Of a DNA stretch of 64,000 nucleotides, positions 15,852 through 24,992 are shown piece after piece. The first letter of the stretch is position 1; each line of letters opens with the position of its first letter. Position numbers and translations under genes: made by a program. This DNA comes from Labrenzia sp. CE80 (GTDB taxonomy: Bacteria > Pseudomonadota > Alphaproteobacteria > Rhizobiales > Stappiaceae), in NCBI RefSeq assembly GCF_009650605.1, contig NZ_WAJT01000001.1, positions 558,001-622,000 of the forward strand, in the 5' to 3' direction. The notes beneath the pieces were generated by a model that was not told the DNA's origin, did not search any database, and saw nothing but the letters and a program-made list of their open reading frames with translations.

Positions 15852-17285
15852 ATGAGAAGACTGTATTTGACAGGTCTGGCTGCGATGCATGTCGTCCTTT
15901 GGGGAGGGGCTTCGCACGCGAATGAAGCGCAATGTGCGGCGCTTAACGAGGTGGTTCTGAGCAGCGGTTTCGTCACCAGCGCCAGAACCGTTGCGGCCTC
16001 AGACGGTCTGCCATCCTACTGTGAAGTGCGTGCGCGGGCGTTGCCGGCAATTTCCATAGAAGCGCGATTGCCCCTGGAAGGTTGGAACGGCAAATACTAT
16101 CAGGCAGGTTGCGGAGGCTTTTGCGGCATTCTCGGCCGTGCGGATAGTGGCAAAGGCTGGATCAATGCCATGCGTCCGGGTCTGGAACGGGGCTATGCCA
16201 CGGCAACGTCTGACAGCGGACATCACGGTCTTTCGGTTGTCGATGCGGGGTGGGCAGACAACAATCCGCATGCAGAACGGGACTGGGGCTGGCGTTCCAT
16301 CGGCGAAACCAACCGGATCGCGCTCGCTCTCATCTCGGCGTTCTATGGCCGGGAGGCAGAGCAATCCGTATTTCAGGGGTGTTCCACTGGCGGTCGTATG
16401 GCCCATGTCGCAGCCCAGCGTTATCCGGACATGTTCCAGGGGATCATCTCAGGCGCACCAGCGATGGATTACACAGGGCTTGTGGGGACCAAGATGAGCT
16501 GGCTGATGCAAGCCAACACGGGAGAGGAAGGCGAGCAGATCTTGAAACCGGGCAAGGAAAAGCTGATCGGAGATGCGGTCATGCAGTCCTGTGACGGTCT
16601 TGATGGGGCTGAGGACGGTTTGATTTCCGATCCGCGCCTATGCAAGGCGGACCTGTCCGAACTCTTGTGTGAAGGTGCCGCGTCGGACCAGTGCCTGACC
16701 GAAGCCGAGCTGGGGGTGATCGCGAAATGGCGCCAGCCACCGGTGAACGCGGCAGGCGAAGAGCTGTATCCGGGCGGTATTCCCGCCGGGTCTGAGCCTT
16801 TCTGGGGATTGTGGCTGACAGGCTTCGAGAAGGGCGGCGGAAAGCTCTTGAATGCCTTTGCCAGCAATTTCGGCGCCTACATGGCGTTTCCCGAGGATCC
16901 GGGAACTGGCTGGTCGCCTCAGGATTTCGATTTCGAGACCGACCCTGAGCGGATGAAAGCGGCGGAAAGTCTCTACAATGGCGACAACCCGGATCTGTCC
17001 GCCTTTATCGCGGCCGGCGGGAAGATGATTGTCTGGCATGGCTGGTCGGATGCGATCGTGACTCCGTTCAAGACAGTGGATTGGTATGAGAAAGCGTCTG
17101 AGGCGGCGGGCGGGGAGGACGTTTTCAAACAGAATGTCGCCCTGTTTATGGTGCCTGGCGCTGATCATTGCGGAATCCAGCGCGGACCTGCAGGAGTAAC
17201 GCAGATGGATCTGGATCCGATGACGCCGCTTGAAGCGTGGCTCGAGACCGGTGTCGAACCGAAGACGATCATGGCCGGGAATTAG
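15852..17285 (+). CDS. Tannase/feruloyl esterase family secreted hydrolase
   Basis: 477 residues with a signal peptide (about 1-23, cut near SHA-NEA). The nucleophile is S178 in GCSTGGRM, preceded by C177; the acid lies in HGWSDAIVTP and the histidine in GADHCG. This is the family's CS-D-HC arrangement, in which a disulfide between the two cysteines joins the catalytic Ser and His. Members cleave ester bonds of gallate or ferulate and some aromatic polyester units such as MHET; the substrate cannot be read from sequence. ATG 15852 is chosen over an in-frame GTG at 15840 because GGAGG lies five bases before it. No aromatic-catabolism genes adjoin. Confidence 0.88.
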   Translation: MRRLYLTGLAAMHVVLWGGASHANEAQCAALNEVVLSSGFVTSARTVAASDGLPSYCEVRARALPAISIEARLPLEGWNGKYYQAGCGGFCGILGRADSGKGWINAMRPGLERGYATATSDSGHHGLSVVDAGWADNNPHAERDWGWRSIGETNRIALALISAFYGREAEQSVFQGCSTGGRMAHVAAQRYPDMFQGIISGAPAMDYTGLVGTKMSWLMQANTGEEGEQILKPGKEKLIGDAVMQSCDGLDGAEDGLISDPRLCKADLSELLCEGAASDQCLTEAELGVIAKWRQPPVNAAGEELYPGGIPAGSEPFWGLWLTGFEKGGGKLLNAFASNFGAYMAFPEDPGTGWSPQDFDFETDPERMKAAESLYNGDNPDLSAFIAAGGKMIVWHGWSDAIVTPFKTVDWYEKASEAAGGEDVFKQNVALFMVPGADHCGIQRGPAGVTQMDLDPMTPLEAWLETGVEPKTIMAGN

Positions 17286-17308
17286 GGGGCAGCCTTCGAA
17301 TGCTGGCG

Positions 17309-17336
17309 TGGACCGCCGACAAAAGGCGGCGGTCCA
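17309..17336. terminator. Hairpin between convergent tannase-family and zinT genes
   Basis: TGGACCGCCG, an 8-nt loop, CGGCGGTCCA: a perfect 10-bp stem with only a short U-rich tail on either strand. It probably ends transcription from both sides. Confidence 0.5.
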
Positions 17337-17379
17337 GCTTTGACCTGATAAGGATCTGCTGCCGTTCCGGGGCTGAGTC

Positions 17380-18057
17380 CTAATGCGCCAGCATCTCCTC
17401 CACGATCTGCTGACCGGTCAATGAGGCCGGGAAATAGGTCGGCCAATTGGTGACTTCGTTCAGCAGTTCAGCGCGGTCGTTGCCCCAGTAGAGGTGAAAG
17501 TGATCTGAGGGTGCCGGTGCGATCTTGTGGTCGCTGAACTGAATGAAAACAGGAGCTTCCGCGTCACCACTCACCTTCTTAAAGATGTAGCGAACGCCCC
17601 GGTTGCCCTTCTTGTAGGTCAGGGTCTCGGTACCGTCGGCGACGTAGCTGCCCTGGTGGACATGTCCCTCTTCGTGGAAGCTGACATCGCCGTGGTTGAT
17701 GTCAATTCTGAAGACATCGGTTTTGTAGCCAGTTTCATAGTAAGCGCGGTACTCGTCGGCGCTCTTGTCGCCGTGCGCGGCCTTTTCTTCCATGACAGGA
17801 TCGAGTGTTCCGTCCTTGAGGTAGGGATAGATCGATTGCCATTCGCCCTGCCAATCTGTCAGCGGCCTTGGCTTGATGTCTTCGTCCTTGAAATAGCCTC
17901 TGTAAGCATCGCTTTTTCCGTGAGACTTTGAGTGGCTGTGCTTGTGCGTATGACCCGTGTCCTTTTTCGTATTCTGGCTTGCAAGCGCCTGTGCCGAGAT
18001 AAACACGGCGGCGCCGAGCGCGAATGCACCGAAGCTCTTGCTGATACTGTTCTGCAT
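17380..18057 (-). CDS. zinT: Periplasmic zinc-binding protein ZinT
   Basis: 225 residues: a signal peptide (about 1-26, ending ALA-SQN), a His-rich linker (HTHKHSHSKSHGKS) and the ZinT/YodA lipocalin-like domain with DWQGEWQSIYPYL, conserved HEEGHVHQG and the C-terminal SDHFHLYWG. It binds zinc in the periplasm and hands it to ZnuA under zinc limitation. ATG 18057 gives the proper signal peptide; a longer frame to 18180 would run across the Zur box. No znuABC lies in the window. Confidence 0.92.
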   Translation of the reverse strand: MQNSISKSFGAFALGAAVFISAQALASQNTKKDTGHTHKHSHSKSHGKSDAYRGYFKDEDIKPRPLTDWQGEWQSIYPYLKDGTLDPVMEEKAAHGDKSADEYRAYYETGYKTDVFRIDINHGDVSFHEEGHVHQGSYVADGTETLTYKKGNRGVRYIFKKVSGDAEAPVFIQFSDHKIAPAPSDHFHLYWGNDRAELLNEVTNWPTYFPASLTGQQIVEEMLAH

Positions 18058-18092
18058 GATCGAGGTTCCCGGGGGTCTGTAAATTGAGAAAA

Positions 18093-18116
18093 TTTGTAAT
18101 GTAATAACATTACAAA
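18093..18116. promoter_or_regulatory. Zur box in front of zinT
   Basis: TTTGTAATGT-AATA-ACATTACAAA, a perfect 10-4-10 palindrome that matches the alphaproteobacterial Zur motif as I recall it. It lies 36-59 bp before the zinT ATG, so zinc-replete Zur would block zinT. Confidence 0.85.
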
Positions 18117-18363
18117 CAAGATATAGCTTGGGCGTTTTCCTTTGGCAATGGTCTGACCCCAGTGGGGGCGTATTTTCCAAGTGGCGCGCGGAGGGCAGTT
18201 AGAGACGCTTCCCGACAGAAGCCTGAAAGGCCGTGGCGGAGCGGGTCTCTGACGATCACTTTGTTGATCCGGCAAGGCTGGGACGGCGTTTCCGGTTGGC
18301 CTGATCCGGTCGATCCGCTATGTCAGGGCAAAGCTGTCAAGACACCAAGCCAAGGCACCCGAG

Positions 18364-19299
18364 ATGAATGATATCGCCGCCACAGCCGACGTAGATGTTC
18401 CGAAGCTGCTGCGCAACGCGCCCAAAAGCGTCGAGTTCAAGAAGCTGCGCAAGCGGTTGTTGCGTCAGGCGCGCCAGGCGATGGATGACTTCGCGATGGT
18501 TCCTGAAACGGCCAGCAAGTCCCCACCCAAGTGGCTCGTCTGTCTGTCGGGCGGCAAAGACAGCTACGCGCTTCTGGCCGTTCTGGTCGAGCTCAAGTGG
18601 CGCGGCCTTCTGCCGGTGGAGCTGATTGCCTGTAACCTCGACCAGTCCCAGCCGGGTTTCCCGGCCCATGTGCTGCCGGAGTTCTTTGAAAAGAACGACA
18701 TCGAACACCTGATCATCCGTGAGGACACCTATTCGATCGTCACCGACAAGATCCCAGCGCATCGCACCTATTGCTCGCTTTGTTCGCGCTTGCGCCGTGG
18801 AATTCTCTATCGGGTTGCGCGCGAACAGGGCTGCGAGGCGATTGTGCTTGGCCACCACCGGGAAGACATTCTCGAGACGTTTTTCATGAACCTCTTCCAC
18901 GGCGGGCGCCTGGCCTCAATGCCGCCAAAGCTCGTCAATGACGAGGGCGATCTCCTTGTGCTGAGACCTCTTGCCTATTCAGCGGAAAGCGACATCGCTC
19001 GCTTTGCTGCGGGAATGGAGTTTCCCATCATACCCTGCAATCTGTGCGGCTCTCAGGACGGCCTTCAGCGGGACGAGGTCAAACGCATGTTACAGGGCTG
19101 GGAAAAGACAAACCCTGGCCGGCTGGGCGTGATGGCGCGAGCGTTGGCCCATACGCGACCCTCCCATCTGCTTGATCGCTCTCTGTATGATTTCATCAAT
19201 TTGCGACCGGGAGAGGTTACGAAGGAAGGTGAGGGCGAGGCTGAAGAACCTTGCGGTGCCGGGCTTGCCATGACCGCGGGCTTGTTTGCTGCGGAGTGA
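18364..19299 (+). CDS. ttcA: tRNA 2-thiocytidine synthetase TtcA
   Basis: 311 residues. The PP-loop is CLSGGKDSYALL, followed by the [4Fe-4S]-binding CSLC (YCSLCSRLRRG) and the third-cysteine region NLCGSQD, as in TtcA. It adenylates and thiolates C32 of certain tRNAs. Transcribed divergently from zinT with a 306-bp shared region that includes the Zur box. C-terminal residues after about 280 are Glu-rich and not conserved. Confidence 0.92.
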   Translation: MNDIAATADVDVPKLLRNAPKSVEFKKLRKRLLRQARQAMDDFAMVPETASKSPPKWLVCLSGGKDSYALLAVLVELKWRGLLPVELIACNLDQSQPGFPAHVLPEFFEKNDIEHLIIREDTYSIVTDKIPAHRTYCSLCSRLRRGILYRVAREQGCEAIVLGHHREDILETFFMNLFHGGRLASMPPKLVNDEGDLLVLRPLAYSAESDIARFAAGMEFPIIPCNLCGSQDGLQRDEVKRMLQGWEKTNPGRLGVMARALAHTRPSHLLDRSLYDFINLRPGEVTKEGEGEAEEPCGAGLAMTAGLFAAE

Positions 19300-19328
19300 G
19301 CGGCCTTCCGCTTGCGGCGTAAAGCCGG

Positions 19329-19598
19329 TCAGCGAACGGAATTCTGGCCAGAAAAGCCGCCCATCGGCTGGTTGCGTACCAGAATGACCAGACCTTCATC
19401 GCTAGGCTGGGCGCCCGTTTCGGCCACGCCGCCGTAGTTGCGGCAAAGGTCATCCGCAGCTTTCCCGTTGCTTGGCGCGAACACGGCAATCTCGGCACAA
19501 TCAACCCGAGTGAGTTTTGTATCCTGCGGATCATCAAAAGAATTGAAGATCAGCGCGGTAAAGGCACAGCACAACGTTGCAAGAGCGATTGTTTTCAT
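19329..19598 (-). CDS. Small secreted or membrane-anchored hypothetical protein
   Basis: 89 residues from ATG 19598 (MKTIALATLCCAFTALIF), with one N-terminal hydrophobic segment that could be a signal peptide. Two cysteines follow (VDCAEI, DDLCRNYGG), 17 residues apart, which could pair. The frame extends five codons further upstream to 19613 with no better ribosome site. No family recognised. Convergent with ttcA. Confidence 0.5.
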   Translation of the reverse strand: MKTIALATLCCAFTALIFNSFDDPQDTKLTRVDCAEIAVFAPSNGKAADDLCRNYGGVAETGAQPSDEGLVILVRNQPMGGFSGQNSVR

Positions 19599-19904
19599 AG
19601 TCCCCGTTCCCATTCCCCGGTCTTTTTTTGACCGCTAAGTCTGGACGGAGAATGGCGGTACGCGACTGTACTAACCCTGAATCCGGCATTCACCTGACGT
19701 TCAGGCTAGATGATTCGGCAAAAATTGCCGAGTGATTGAAGGCTGTTGATGTAAGTGAAGTTGGATAACGTTCAATTTTCCGCTGAAATCAGCCAGCCGC
19801 TGAGAGAAATACCAGTGCTGTCGGTAAGCATGCTGATCGCAAAAACACGAAAGGGCGAGCCCAAGACCCACCCCATCTTCTGTTTCTTGTGCGAGCTGCC
19901 GAAA

Positions 19905-20237
19905 TCAGGCGCTCTGCTTGACCTCAATGCCCTTCTCGGCAAAGGCGGACTGGAGTTCCTGGTTCTGGAACATCTCGCGGATAATGTCGCAGCCGCCAAC
20001 GAATTCGCCCTTGATGTAGAGCTGCGGGATGGTCGGCCAGCTGGCGAAGTCCTTGATGCCCTGACGCAGGTCGTCGTCTTCCAGAACGTTGATGCCCTTG
20101 TAGGGTACGCCGACGTAGTCGAGGATCTGAACGACCTGACCGGAAAATCCGCACTGGGGAAAGTTCGGTGTGCCCTTCATGAAGACCACCACGTCATTGG
20201 TCTCGACTTCGTTCTTGATCCAGTCCTGGATGCTCAT
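19905..20237 (-). CDS. grxD: Monothiol glutaredoxin Grx4/GrxD
   Basis: 110 residues with the CGFS active site (FPQCGFSGQVV), the glutathione-binding KGTPNFP and WPTIPQLYI, and GGCDI. CGFS glutaredoxins bridge a [2Fe-2S] cluster as dimers or as heterodimers with BolA and serve in iron-sulfur transfer and iron sensing. ATG 20237 overlaps the stop of the upstream 45-codon gene by ATGA, so translation is coupled. Order bolA, peptide, grxD. Confidence 0.95.
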   Translation of the reverse strand: MSIQDWIKNEVETNDVVVFMKGTPNFPQCGFSGQVVQILDYVGVPYKGINVLEDDDLRQGIKDFASWPTIPQLYIKGEFVGGCDIIREMFQNQELQSAFAEKGIEVKQSA

Positions 20238-20371
20238 GATGTCCTGTCCTTGTGTTTCACCGGGACAAACTGCCGGTATGTTTTCGTTGTGAGCCTGGTG
20301 GCTGCCCGCAGGATTCGCACATCCATGTACAGCAGAGCGCCGATGGAGATTGCGAGAAGGATCCAGAGCAT
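20234..20371 (-). CDS. 45-residue single-helix membrane peptide between bolA and grxD
   Basis: Starts at ATG 20371 behind a strong GGAGG (5'-GGAGGCACTATG) and ends in a TGA that overlaps the grxD ATG (ATGA). The peptide begins MLWILLAISIGALLYMDV, one transmembrane helix, followed by a basic tail with RILRAATRL and VPVKHKDRTS. It lies 17 bp after the bolA stop. The strong ribosome site, the coupling and the fit in a tight operon argue that it is translated. The function is unknown; a membrane tether or accessory for the BolA-Grx4 pair is conjecture. Confidence 0.65.
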   Translation of the reverse strand: MLWILLAISIGALLYMDVRILRAATRLTTKTYRQFVPVKHKDRTS

Positions 20372-20388
20372 AGTGCCTCCTGAAAGCT

Positions 20389-20622
20389 CTAGTCTGGTGC
20401 CTTGGTCTGAAGGGCGAGGGCGTGCAATTCACCGCCCATGTTGCCCTTCAGCGCCTTGTAGACAAGCTGGTGTTGTTGAACCCGGCTGATGCCCCGGAAC
20501 GATTCAGACACGACATTGGCAGCGTAGTGGTCACCGTCGCCGGCCAGATCCCGGATCTCGACCTTTGCATCGGGCAGTTCTGCCTTGATCAGGGCCTCGA
20601 TCTCATTGGCGTCCATTGGCAT
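20389..20622 (-). CDS. bolA: BolA family protein
   Basis: 77 residues of the BolA fold, with the conserved DGDHYAANVVSESFRGISRVQQHQLVYKAL pattern (quoted in part), the His involved in cluster ligation (GDHY), and the C-terminal GELHALALQT. BolA proteins pair with CGFS glutaredoxins on a [2Fe-2S] cluster. Lies 51 bp after purL on the same strand and 17 bp before the membrane-peptide gene, so purL, bolA, peptide and grxD are probably one transcript. Confidence 0.93.
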   Translation of the reverse strand: MPMDANEIEALIKAELPDAKVEIRDLAGDGDHYAANVVSESFRGISRVQQHQLVYKALKGNMGGELHALALQTKAPD

Positions 20623-20673
20623 CTTGGTTCTGTCCTCTTCCCTCTTGTCAATGAGTTCCCGGCAGGGGCCTGT

Positions 20674-22872
20674 TCAGGCGCCAGCCATATAGTTCGGGAA
20701 CCAATTCTCGTGCGCTTCCTTCAGCTTTGCAACGGATATGGTGAGGATACCCTCAACAGTCAAATCCGTGCCGCCGGTGTTGCCGATGTGGTGAGCCTCG
20801 ATGCCTGCATCAATGAGGTCTTCCAGAATGAGGTCGAGTTCGCTTGATGCAACGCTGATGACGTAGCGTCCCTGGTCTTCTCCGAAGAGCGCTGCATGGG
20901 CAGGACCGTCGAGCTTGACGCTGGCGCCGATGCCGCTGGCCATGGCCATCTCGGCCAAGGCAACACCAAGGCCGCCTGCGGAAATATCATGTACGCTGGA
21001 GACGCGGCCCGCGCCGATGAACTGCCGCACCAGGTTTCCGCGGCGCTTCTCTGCATCAAGATCGACGGGAGGAGGAGCGCCTTCCTCGCGCCCGAGAATG
21101 TCGGCGAGATATTGAGAGCAGCCCAGGTGCGTGCCCTTGCCGCCGATAACAACGATGGCTTCGTCGCTCGACTTGAAGGCGGCGGAGGCGCGCACGGTGA
21201 CATCGGGCAGAAGGCCGACGCCGCCGATCGCGGGGGTGGGAAGAATGCCCGTGCCGTGGGTCTCATTGTAAAGGGAGACGTTGCCCGAGACGATCGGGAA
21301 CTCAAGCTCGTGGCAGGCCTCACCGATGCCCTTGATGCAGCCAACAAGCTGACCCATGATTTCAGGCTTCTCCGGATTGCCGAAGTTCAGATTGTCGGTG
21401 GCAGCCAGAGGTTCCGAGCCGACGGCAGTCAGATTGCGCCAGACTTCTGCAACAGCCTGCTTGCCGCCCTCGAAGGGATCTGCCTCACAGTAGCGCGGGG
21501 TGACGTCCACGGTGAAGGACAGGCCCTTGCGGCTGCCCTCGACGCGGATGATACCGGCGTCACCGCCCGGCGATGCCGCGGTGTTGCCCTGGATCAGCGT
21601 GTCATACTGCTCATAGACCCAGCGACGGGATGCGCCGTTTGCATTGCCAACCAGCGTCAACAGAGCTTCGGCGTAATCAGCAGGCTCTGCCACATCGTCG
21701 GCGTCCAGGAGTGGCCGCTTCTGGCTTTCGACCCATGGACGGTCGTATTCAGGAGCTTCGTCGCCCAGTTCCTTGATCGGCAGATCCGCGACGGTCTCGC
21801 CGTCGTGCTTGACGACAAAGCGCAGGGTGTCGGTGGTGACGCCGACGATGGCGAAGTCCAGACCCCATTTCTTGAAGATTGCCTCGGCCTCTGCTTCCTT
21901 CTCGGGACGCAGGACCATGAGCATGCGCTCCTGGCTTTCCGACAACATCATCTCGTAAGGGCTCATGCGCTCTTCGCGAACGGGAACCTTGTTAAGGTCC
22001 AGCTCGATGCCAAGGTCACCGCTTGCGCCCATCTCGACCGCCGAACAGGTCAGACCGGCAGCTCCCATGTCCTGAATCGCTATAACCGCGCCGGTTTTCA
22101 TCAGTTCAAGACAGGCTTCTAGAAGACATTTTTCGGTGAACGGATCGCCAACCTGAACCGTGGGGCGCTTTTCCTCGATGGTGTCATCGAATTCGGCCGA
22201 TGCCATGGTCGCGCCGCCGACACCGTCTCGGCCGGTCTTAGCACCAAGATAGACAACCGGCAGGCCGACGCCTTCAGCCTTGGCAAGGAAGATCTTGTCG
22301 CTGTCGGCAAGACCGGCAGCAAAGGCATTGACCAGGCAGTTGCCGTTGTAGCTGGAGTGGAACTCGACTTCGCCGCCGACCGTTGGGACGCCGAAGGAAT
22401 TGCCATAGCCGCCGACGCCGGAAACCACGCCGGAGACGAGATGCCGGGTCCGCGGATGATCAGGTTCACCGAAGCGCAGGGCGTTCATGGCCGCAACAGG
22501 TCGTGCGCCCATTGTGAAGACATCGCGCAGGATGCCGCCAACGCCGGTCGCCGCACCCTGATAGGGTTCGATGTAGGACGGGTGGTTGTGGCTTTCCATC
22601 TTGAAGACAACGGCCTGCCCATCGCCGATATCAACGACGCCGGCGTTCTCGCCGGGGCCGACCAGAACCCGTGGGCCGGTGGTCGGAAGGGTCTTCAGCC
22701 ACTTCTTGGAGGATTTGTAGGAGCAGTGCTCGTTCCACATGGCCGAGAAGATGCCGAGTTCGGTGAAGGTCGGCTCGCGGCCGATCAACTCCAGGATTCG
22801 GTCATATTCGTCAGGCTTGAGGCCGTGGGAGGCAATAAGGTCGGGCGTGATCTTGATGTCGTTGGGGATCAT
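20674..22872 (-). CDS. purL: Phosphoribosylformylglycinamidine synthase subunit PurL
   Basis: 732 residues, the small-PurL type that works with separate PurQ and PurS. It carries the AIR-synthase-like repeats: MWNEHCSYKSSKKWL near the N-terminus, ESHNHPSYIEPYQGAATGVGG, DMGAAGLTCSAVEM and SVHDISAGGLGVALAEMAM. It converts FGAR to FGAM with ATP and ammonia from PurQ. Unlike the usual close arrangement, 4.4 kb of other genes separate it from purQ. Confidence 0.96.
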   Translation of the reverse strand: MIPNDIKITPDLIASHGLKPDEYDRILELIGREPTFTELGIFSAMWNEHCSYKSSKKWLKTLPTTGPRVLVGPGENAGVVDIGDGQAVVFKMESHNHPSYIEPYQGAATGVGGILRDVFTMGARPVAAMNALRFGEPDHPRTRHLVSGVVSGVGGYGNSFGVPTVGGEVEFHSSYNGNCLVNAFAAGLADSDKIFLAKAEGVGLPVVYLGAKTGRDGVGGATMASAEFDDTIEEKRPTVQVGDPFTEKCLLEACLELMKTGAVIAIQDMGAAGLTCSAVEMGASGDLGIELDLNKVPVREERMSPYEMMLSESQERMLMVLRPEKEAEAEAIFKKWGLDFAIVGVTTDTLRFVVKHDGETVADLPIKELGDEAPEYDRPWVESQKRPLLDADDVAEPADYAEALLTLVGNANGASRRWVYEQYDTLIQGNTAASPGGDAGIIRVEGSRKGLSFTVDVTPRYCEADPFEGGKQAVAEVWRNLTAVGSEPLAATDNLNFGNPEKPEIMGQLVGCIKGIGEACHELEFPIVSGNVSLYNETHGTGILPTPAIGGVGLLPDVTVRASAAFKSSDEAIVVIGGKGTHLGCSQYLADILGREEGAPPPVDLDAEKRRGNLVRQFIGAGRVSSVHDISAGGLGVALAEMAMASGIGASVKLDGPAHAALFGEDQGRYVISVASSELDLILEDLIDAGIEAHHIGNTGGTDLTVEGILTISVAKLKEAHENWFPNYMAGA

Positions 22873-23025
22873 GTCGGTCCGGATCTCTGCGGCGCTCAGC
22901 GCCTGAGGCTGATTTGTCGCCGGTTTAACAGATCGGAACCGGGATGGGGAGGGGGCAAAAGCAGCTCATGCCGGCGTAAATGACAGTTTTGCGTGGCCAG
23001 CGCGCTTGTTGACCTCCTTCAGTGA

Positions 23026-24492
23026 TCACTCAAAGCTGTCATAGGCGGCGATGCCGTCATCGAGCAGGTTTTTCAAGGTGGCAAAGGATGCTGCAACTTC
23101 CGCACGGGTGAGAGGGTTTGTGAAGCCCATACGTACGCGGTGGTGGGTTCTGTCCGGACGACCGGTCTTGAACTCGTCCTCGTCATCAATGAGCACCTTG
23201 GCTGACGCAGCGGCGGCCTTGAAGGTGCCGGGCAACCACGGCTCGGGCAATTTCAGCCAAAGGAAGGGGGAATCCTTGGCCGATTCGAAGTCGAGCCCCT
23301 GGAATTCCTTGAGAATGATGCCGTGGCGTGCATCGATTTCAGCAAGGATTCGCAGGCGTAGATCATTCGCTGCGCCGCTGAGAACCAGCCGAGCAGACAG
23401 CTCGGCCAGCAGAAACGAGATGCCGCCTGTCATCATCTTGTGGGCGTTGGCGATGCGCTGGGCGTGTGACAAGGGGCTAGAAACCCAGCCGCCACGCAAA
23501 CCCGCGGCGACGGTTTTGGACAGGGAGCCGACGTGGAACGTGCGCTCGGGCGCAAGGGCGATGAGAGGCGTCAGCTCCGTATCGCGAAGGGAGCCGTATA
23601 CCTCATCCTCGATAATCCAGAGATTGTGCTCGCGGGCGACGGCGATAATCTCCCGGCGTCGGTCTTCGGGGATAGTCGTCAGGGTCGGATTGTGCATGGT
23701 CGGCATCATGAAGATAACCTTCGGATGCTTCTGCGCGCATATTTTCGCCAGCTCGTCAGGCAGGGGGCCGCGCTCGTCGCGCGCAATTGCAACTGGCTGC
23801 CGGCCCATGAGCACCGCGCCGCGGGCAATCGAGCTATAGGTCAGTTCTTCGAAGACAATCCTGTCGCCTGGAGAGGTGGTGGCGCTGATAACGGACATGA
23901 TTGCCGCCTGAGCGCCGAAGGCAGGGACGATCGAGCCGACGTCTGGCGTCCAGCCGCCGCGCGCCAGCCACCGTTGGCCTGCCTGACGCCAACTGTCCGG
24001 AATGATGCGTGTGTAGCTGGCGATCTCGTAGGGGGAATCGCTGGTGATCTGTTGCATCAGGTTTCGGACGATTTCGGACTGTCCGATTTCCGGGGCCGAT
24101 GTGCTGTCCAGGCGGGTCAGCTCAGGATGGGGAACGGCCGTTCGTGTGCTCCCGAAATCAACATCGCCAGCGAGCACTGGAGCGGGGATCAGTTGAATGG
24201 CTGGCGCTGTCTTGCTTTCATCTGTCACGGTTTCCGGTACAGGAGCGAAAGTGCCAAGCACATAGGTGCCGCGCCCAACCTCTCCGCTAACCAGACCTTT
24301 CTCCCGCACCAGCGCATAGGCCCTGCCAACGGTGCCGACCGTAATTCCAAGATCATAGGCGAGATCTCGTTGCGGCGGCAGCTTTGCGCCCGCCGGGAGC
24401 GTGCCCGCGACAATGTCTTCTGCGATCTGGTTCGCCAGGCGCAGATACATCGGTCCCTTGCCAGCGGGAATATTCGGAATCCAATTTGTCAT
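23026..24492 (-). CDS. MocR-type regulator (GntR winged helix fused to aminotransferase fold)
   Basis: 488 residues: a GntR HTH at about 12-80 (LANQIAEDIVAGTLPAGAKL, LGITVGTVGRAYALVREKG) joined to a fold-type I aminotransferase domain (about 120-480). The PLP lysine is in VGSLSKTVAAGLRGG, and the cofactor-site aspartate/tyrosine region is IIEDEVYGSLRD. MocR proteins use PLP or PLP adducts as effectors. It is divergent from the DUF1127 gene, with an ATTCATATGAAT palindrome between. The controlled gene is probably the neighbour or itself. Confidence 0.88.
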   Translation of the reverse strand: MTNWIPNIPAGKGPMYLRLANQIAEDIVAGTLPAGAKLPPQRDLAYDLGITVGTVGRAYALVREKGLVSGEVGRGTYVLGTFAPVPETVTDESKTAPAIQLIPAPVLAGDVDFGSTRTAVPHPELTRLDSTSAPEIGQSEIVRNLMQQITSDSPYEIASYTRIIPDSWRQAGQRWLARGGWTPDVGSIVPAFGAQAAIMSVISATTSPGDRIVFEELTYSSIARGAVLMGRQPVAIARDERGPLPDELAKICAQKHPKVIFMMPTMHNPTLTTIPEDRRREIIAVAREHNLWIIEDEVYGSLRDTELTPLIALAPERTFHVGSLSKTVAAGLRGGWVSSPLSHAQRIANAHKMMTGGISFLLAELSARLVLSGAANDLRLRILAEIDARHGIILKEFQGLDFESAKDSPFLWLKLPEPWLPGTFKAAAASAKVLIDDEDEFKTGRPDRTHHRVRMGFTNPLTRAEVAASFATLKNLLDDGIAAYDSFE

Positions 24493-24529
24493 GGTGACAA
24501 TTTTCTATCTTGCATCGAATAATGAGTCA

Positions 24530-24541
24530 ATTCATATGAAT
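24530..24541. promoter_or_regulatory. 12-bp palindrome in the MocR/DUF1127 divergent promoter
   Basis: ATTCATATGAAT, perfect, 38 bp upstream of the MocR ATG and 54 bp upstream of the DUF1127 ATG. Candidate regulator site; MocR proteins often prefer direct repeats, so the link is weak. Confidence 0.3.
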
Positions 24542-24594
24542 GAACCGAGACAATCGTGCTTTGAACTTAAAATTGTATCGAAAAGAGGTTCAAT

Positions 24595-24825
24595 ATGACT
24601 GTGATTGATGCAGATCTTCAGCTGAGAGGCGACCAGGGGTCGCTGAGATCGGCATTCTTGGCTTATGTGTATCGCAAATTTGTGTTGTGGCAGCACATGT
24701 GGCGTTCGAGAGCACAGCTCTCAAAGCTTTCAGATGAAGCGCTGGCCGACATCGGCGTGAGCCGCGCAGTTGCAAATGGCGAGGCCTGCCGTCCCTTCTG
24801 GGCCACCTCCAAGCGCCCTTACTGA
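24595..24825 (+). CDS. DUF1127 (YjiS-like) small protein
   Basis: 76 residues. The C-terminal pattern LSKLSDEALADIGVSRAVANGEACRPFW is the DUF1127 signature (shown here in full only because it defines the call). DUF1127 proteins are small, basic and Arg-rich; in Agrobacterium and Rhodobacter relatives they affect phosphate and carbon metabolism and small-RNA turnover. Ribosome site AAAGAGG lies 7-8 bases upstream of ATG. Divergent from the MocR regulator. Confidence 0.8.
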   Translation: MTVIDADLQLRGDQGSLRSAFLAYVYRKFVLWQHMWRSRAQLSKLSDEALADIGVSRAVANGEACRPFWATSKRPY

Positions 24826-24992
24826 GATAGCCGCCAAGCGGTCCTGATGCGGTCCGGCTCCGTAAACTGTTCAAGCTTTCCTCGCAGCCTTTGGGAAGTG
24901 TCTGCAGTATTGTTATCCCTCATTCAGCTGTCACGGGCTTGCGCATAGCTTTCGAAATGGGAAGAATGCGCCAACCGATGGGAGGGCTGGAA

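Noticed and set aside
20896..22122. 408-codon open frame on the plus strand
   Set aside because: Antisense of purL; GC-rich codon bias creates open frames opposite real genes.
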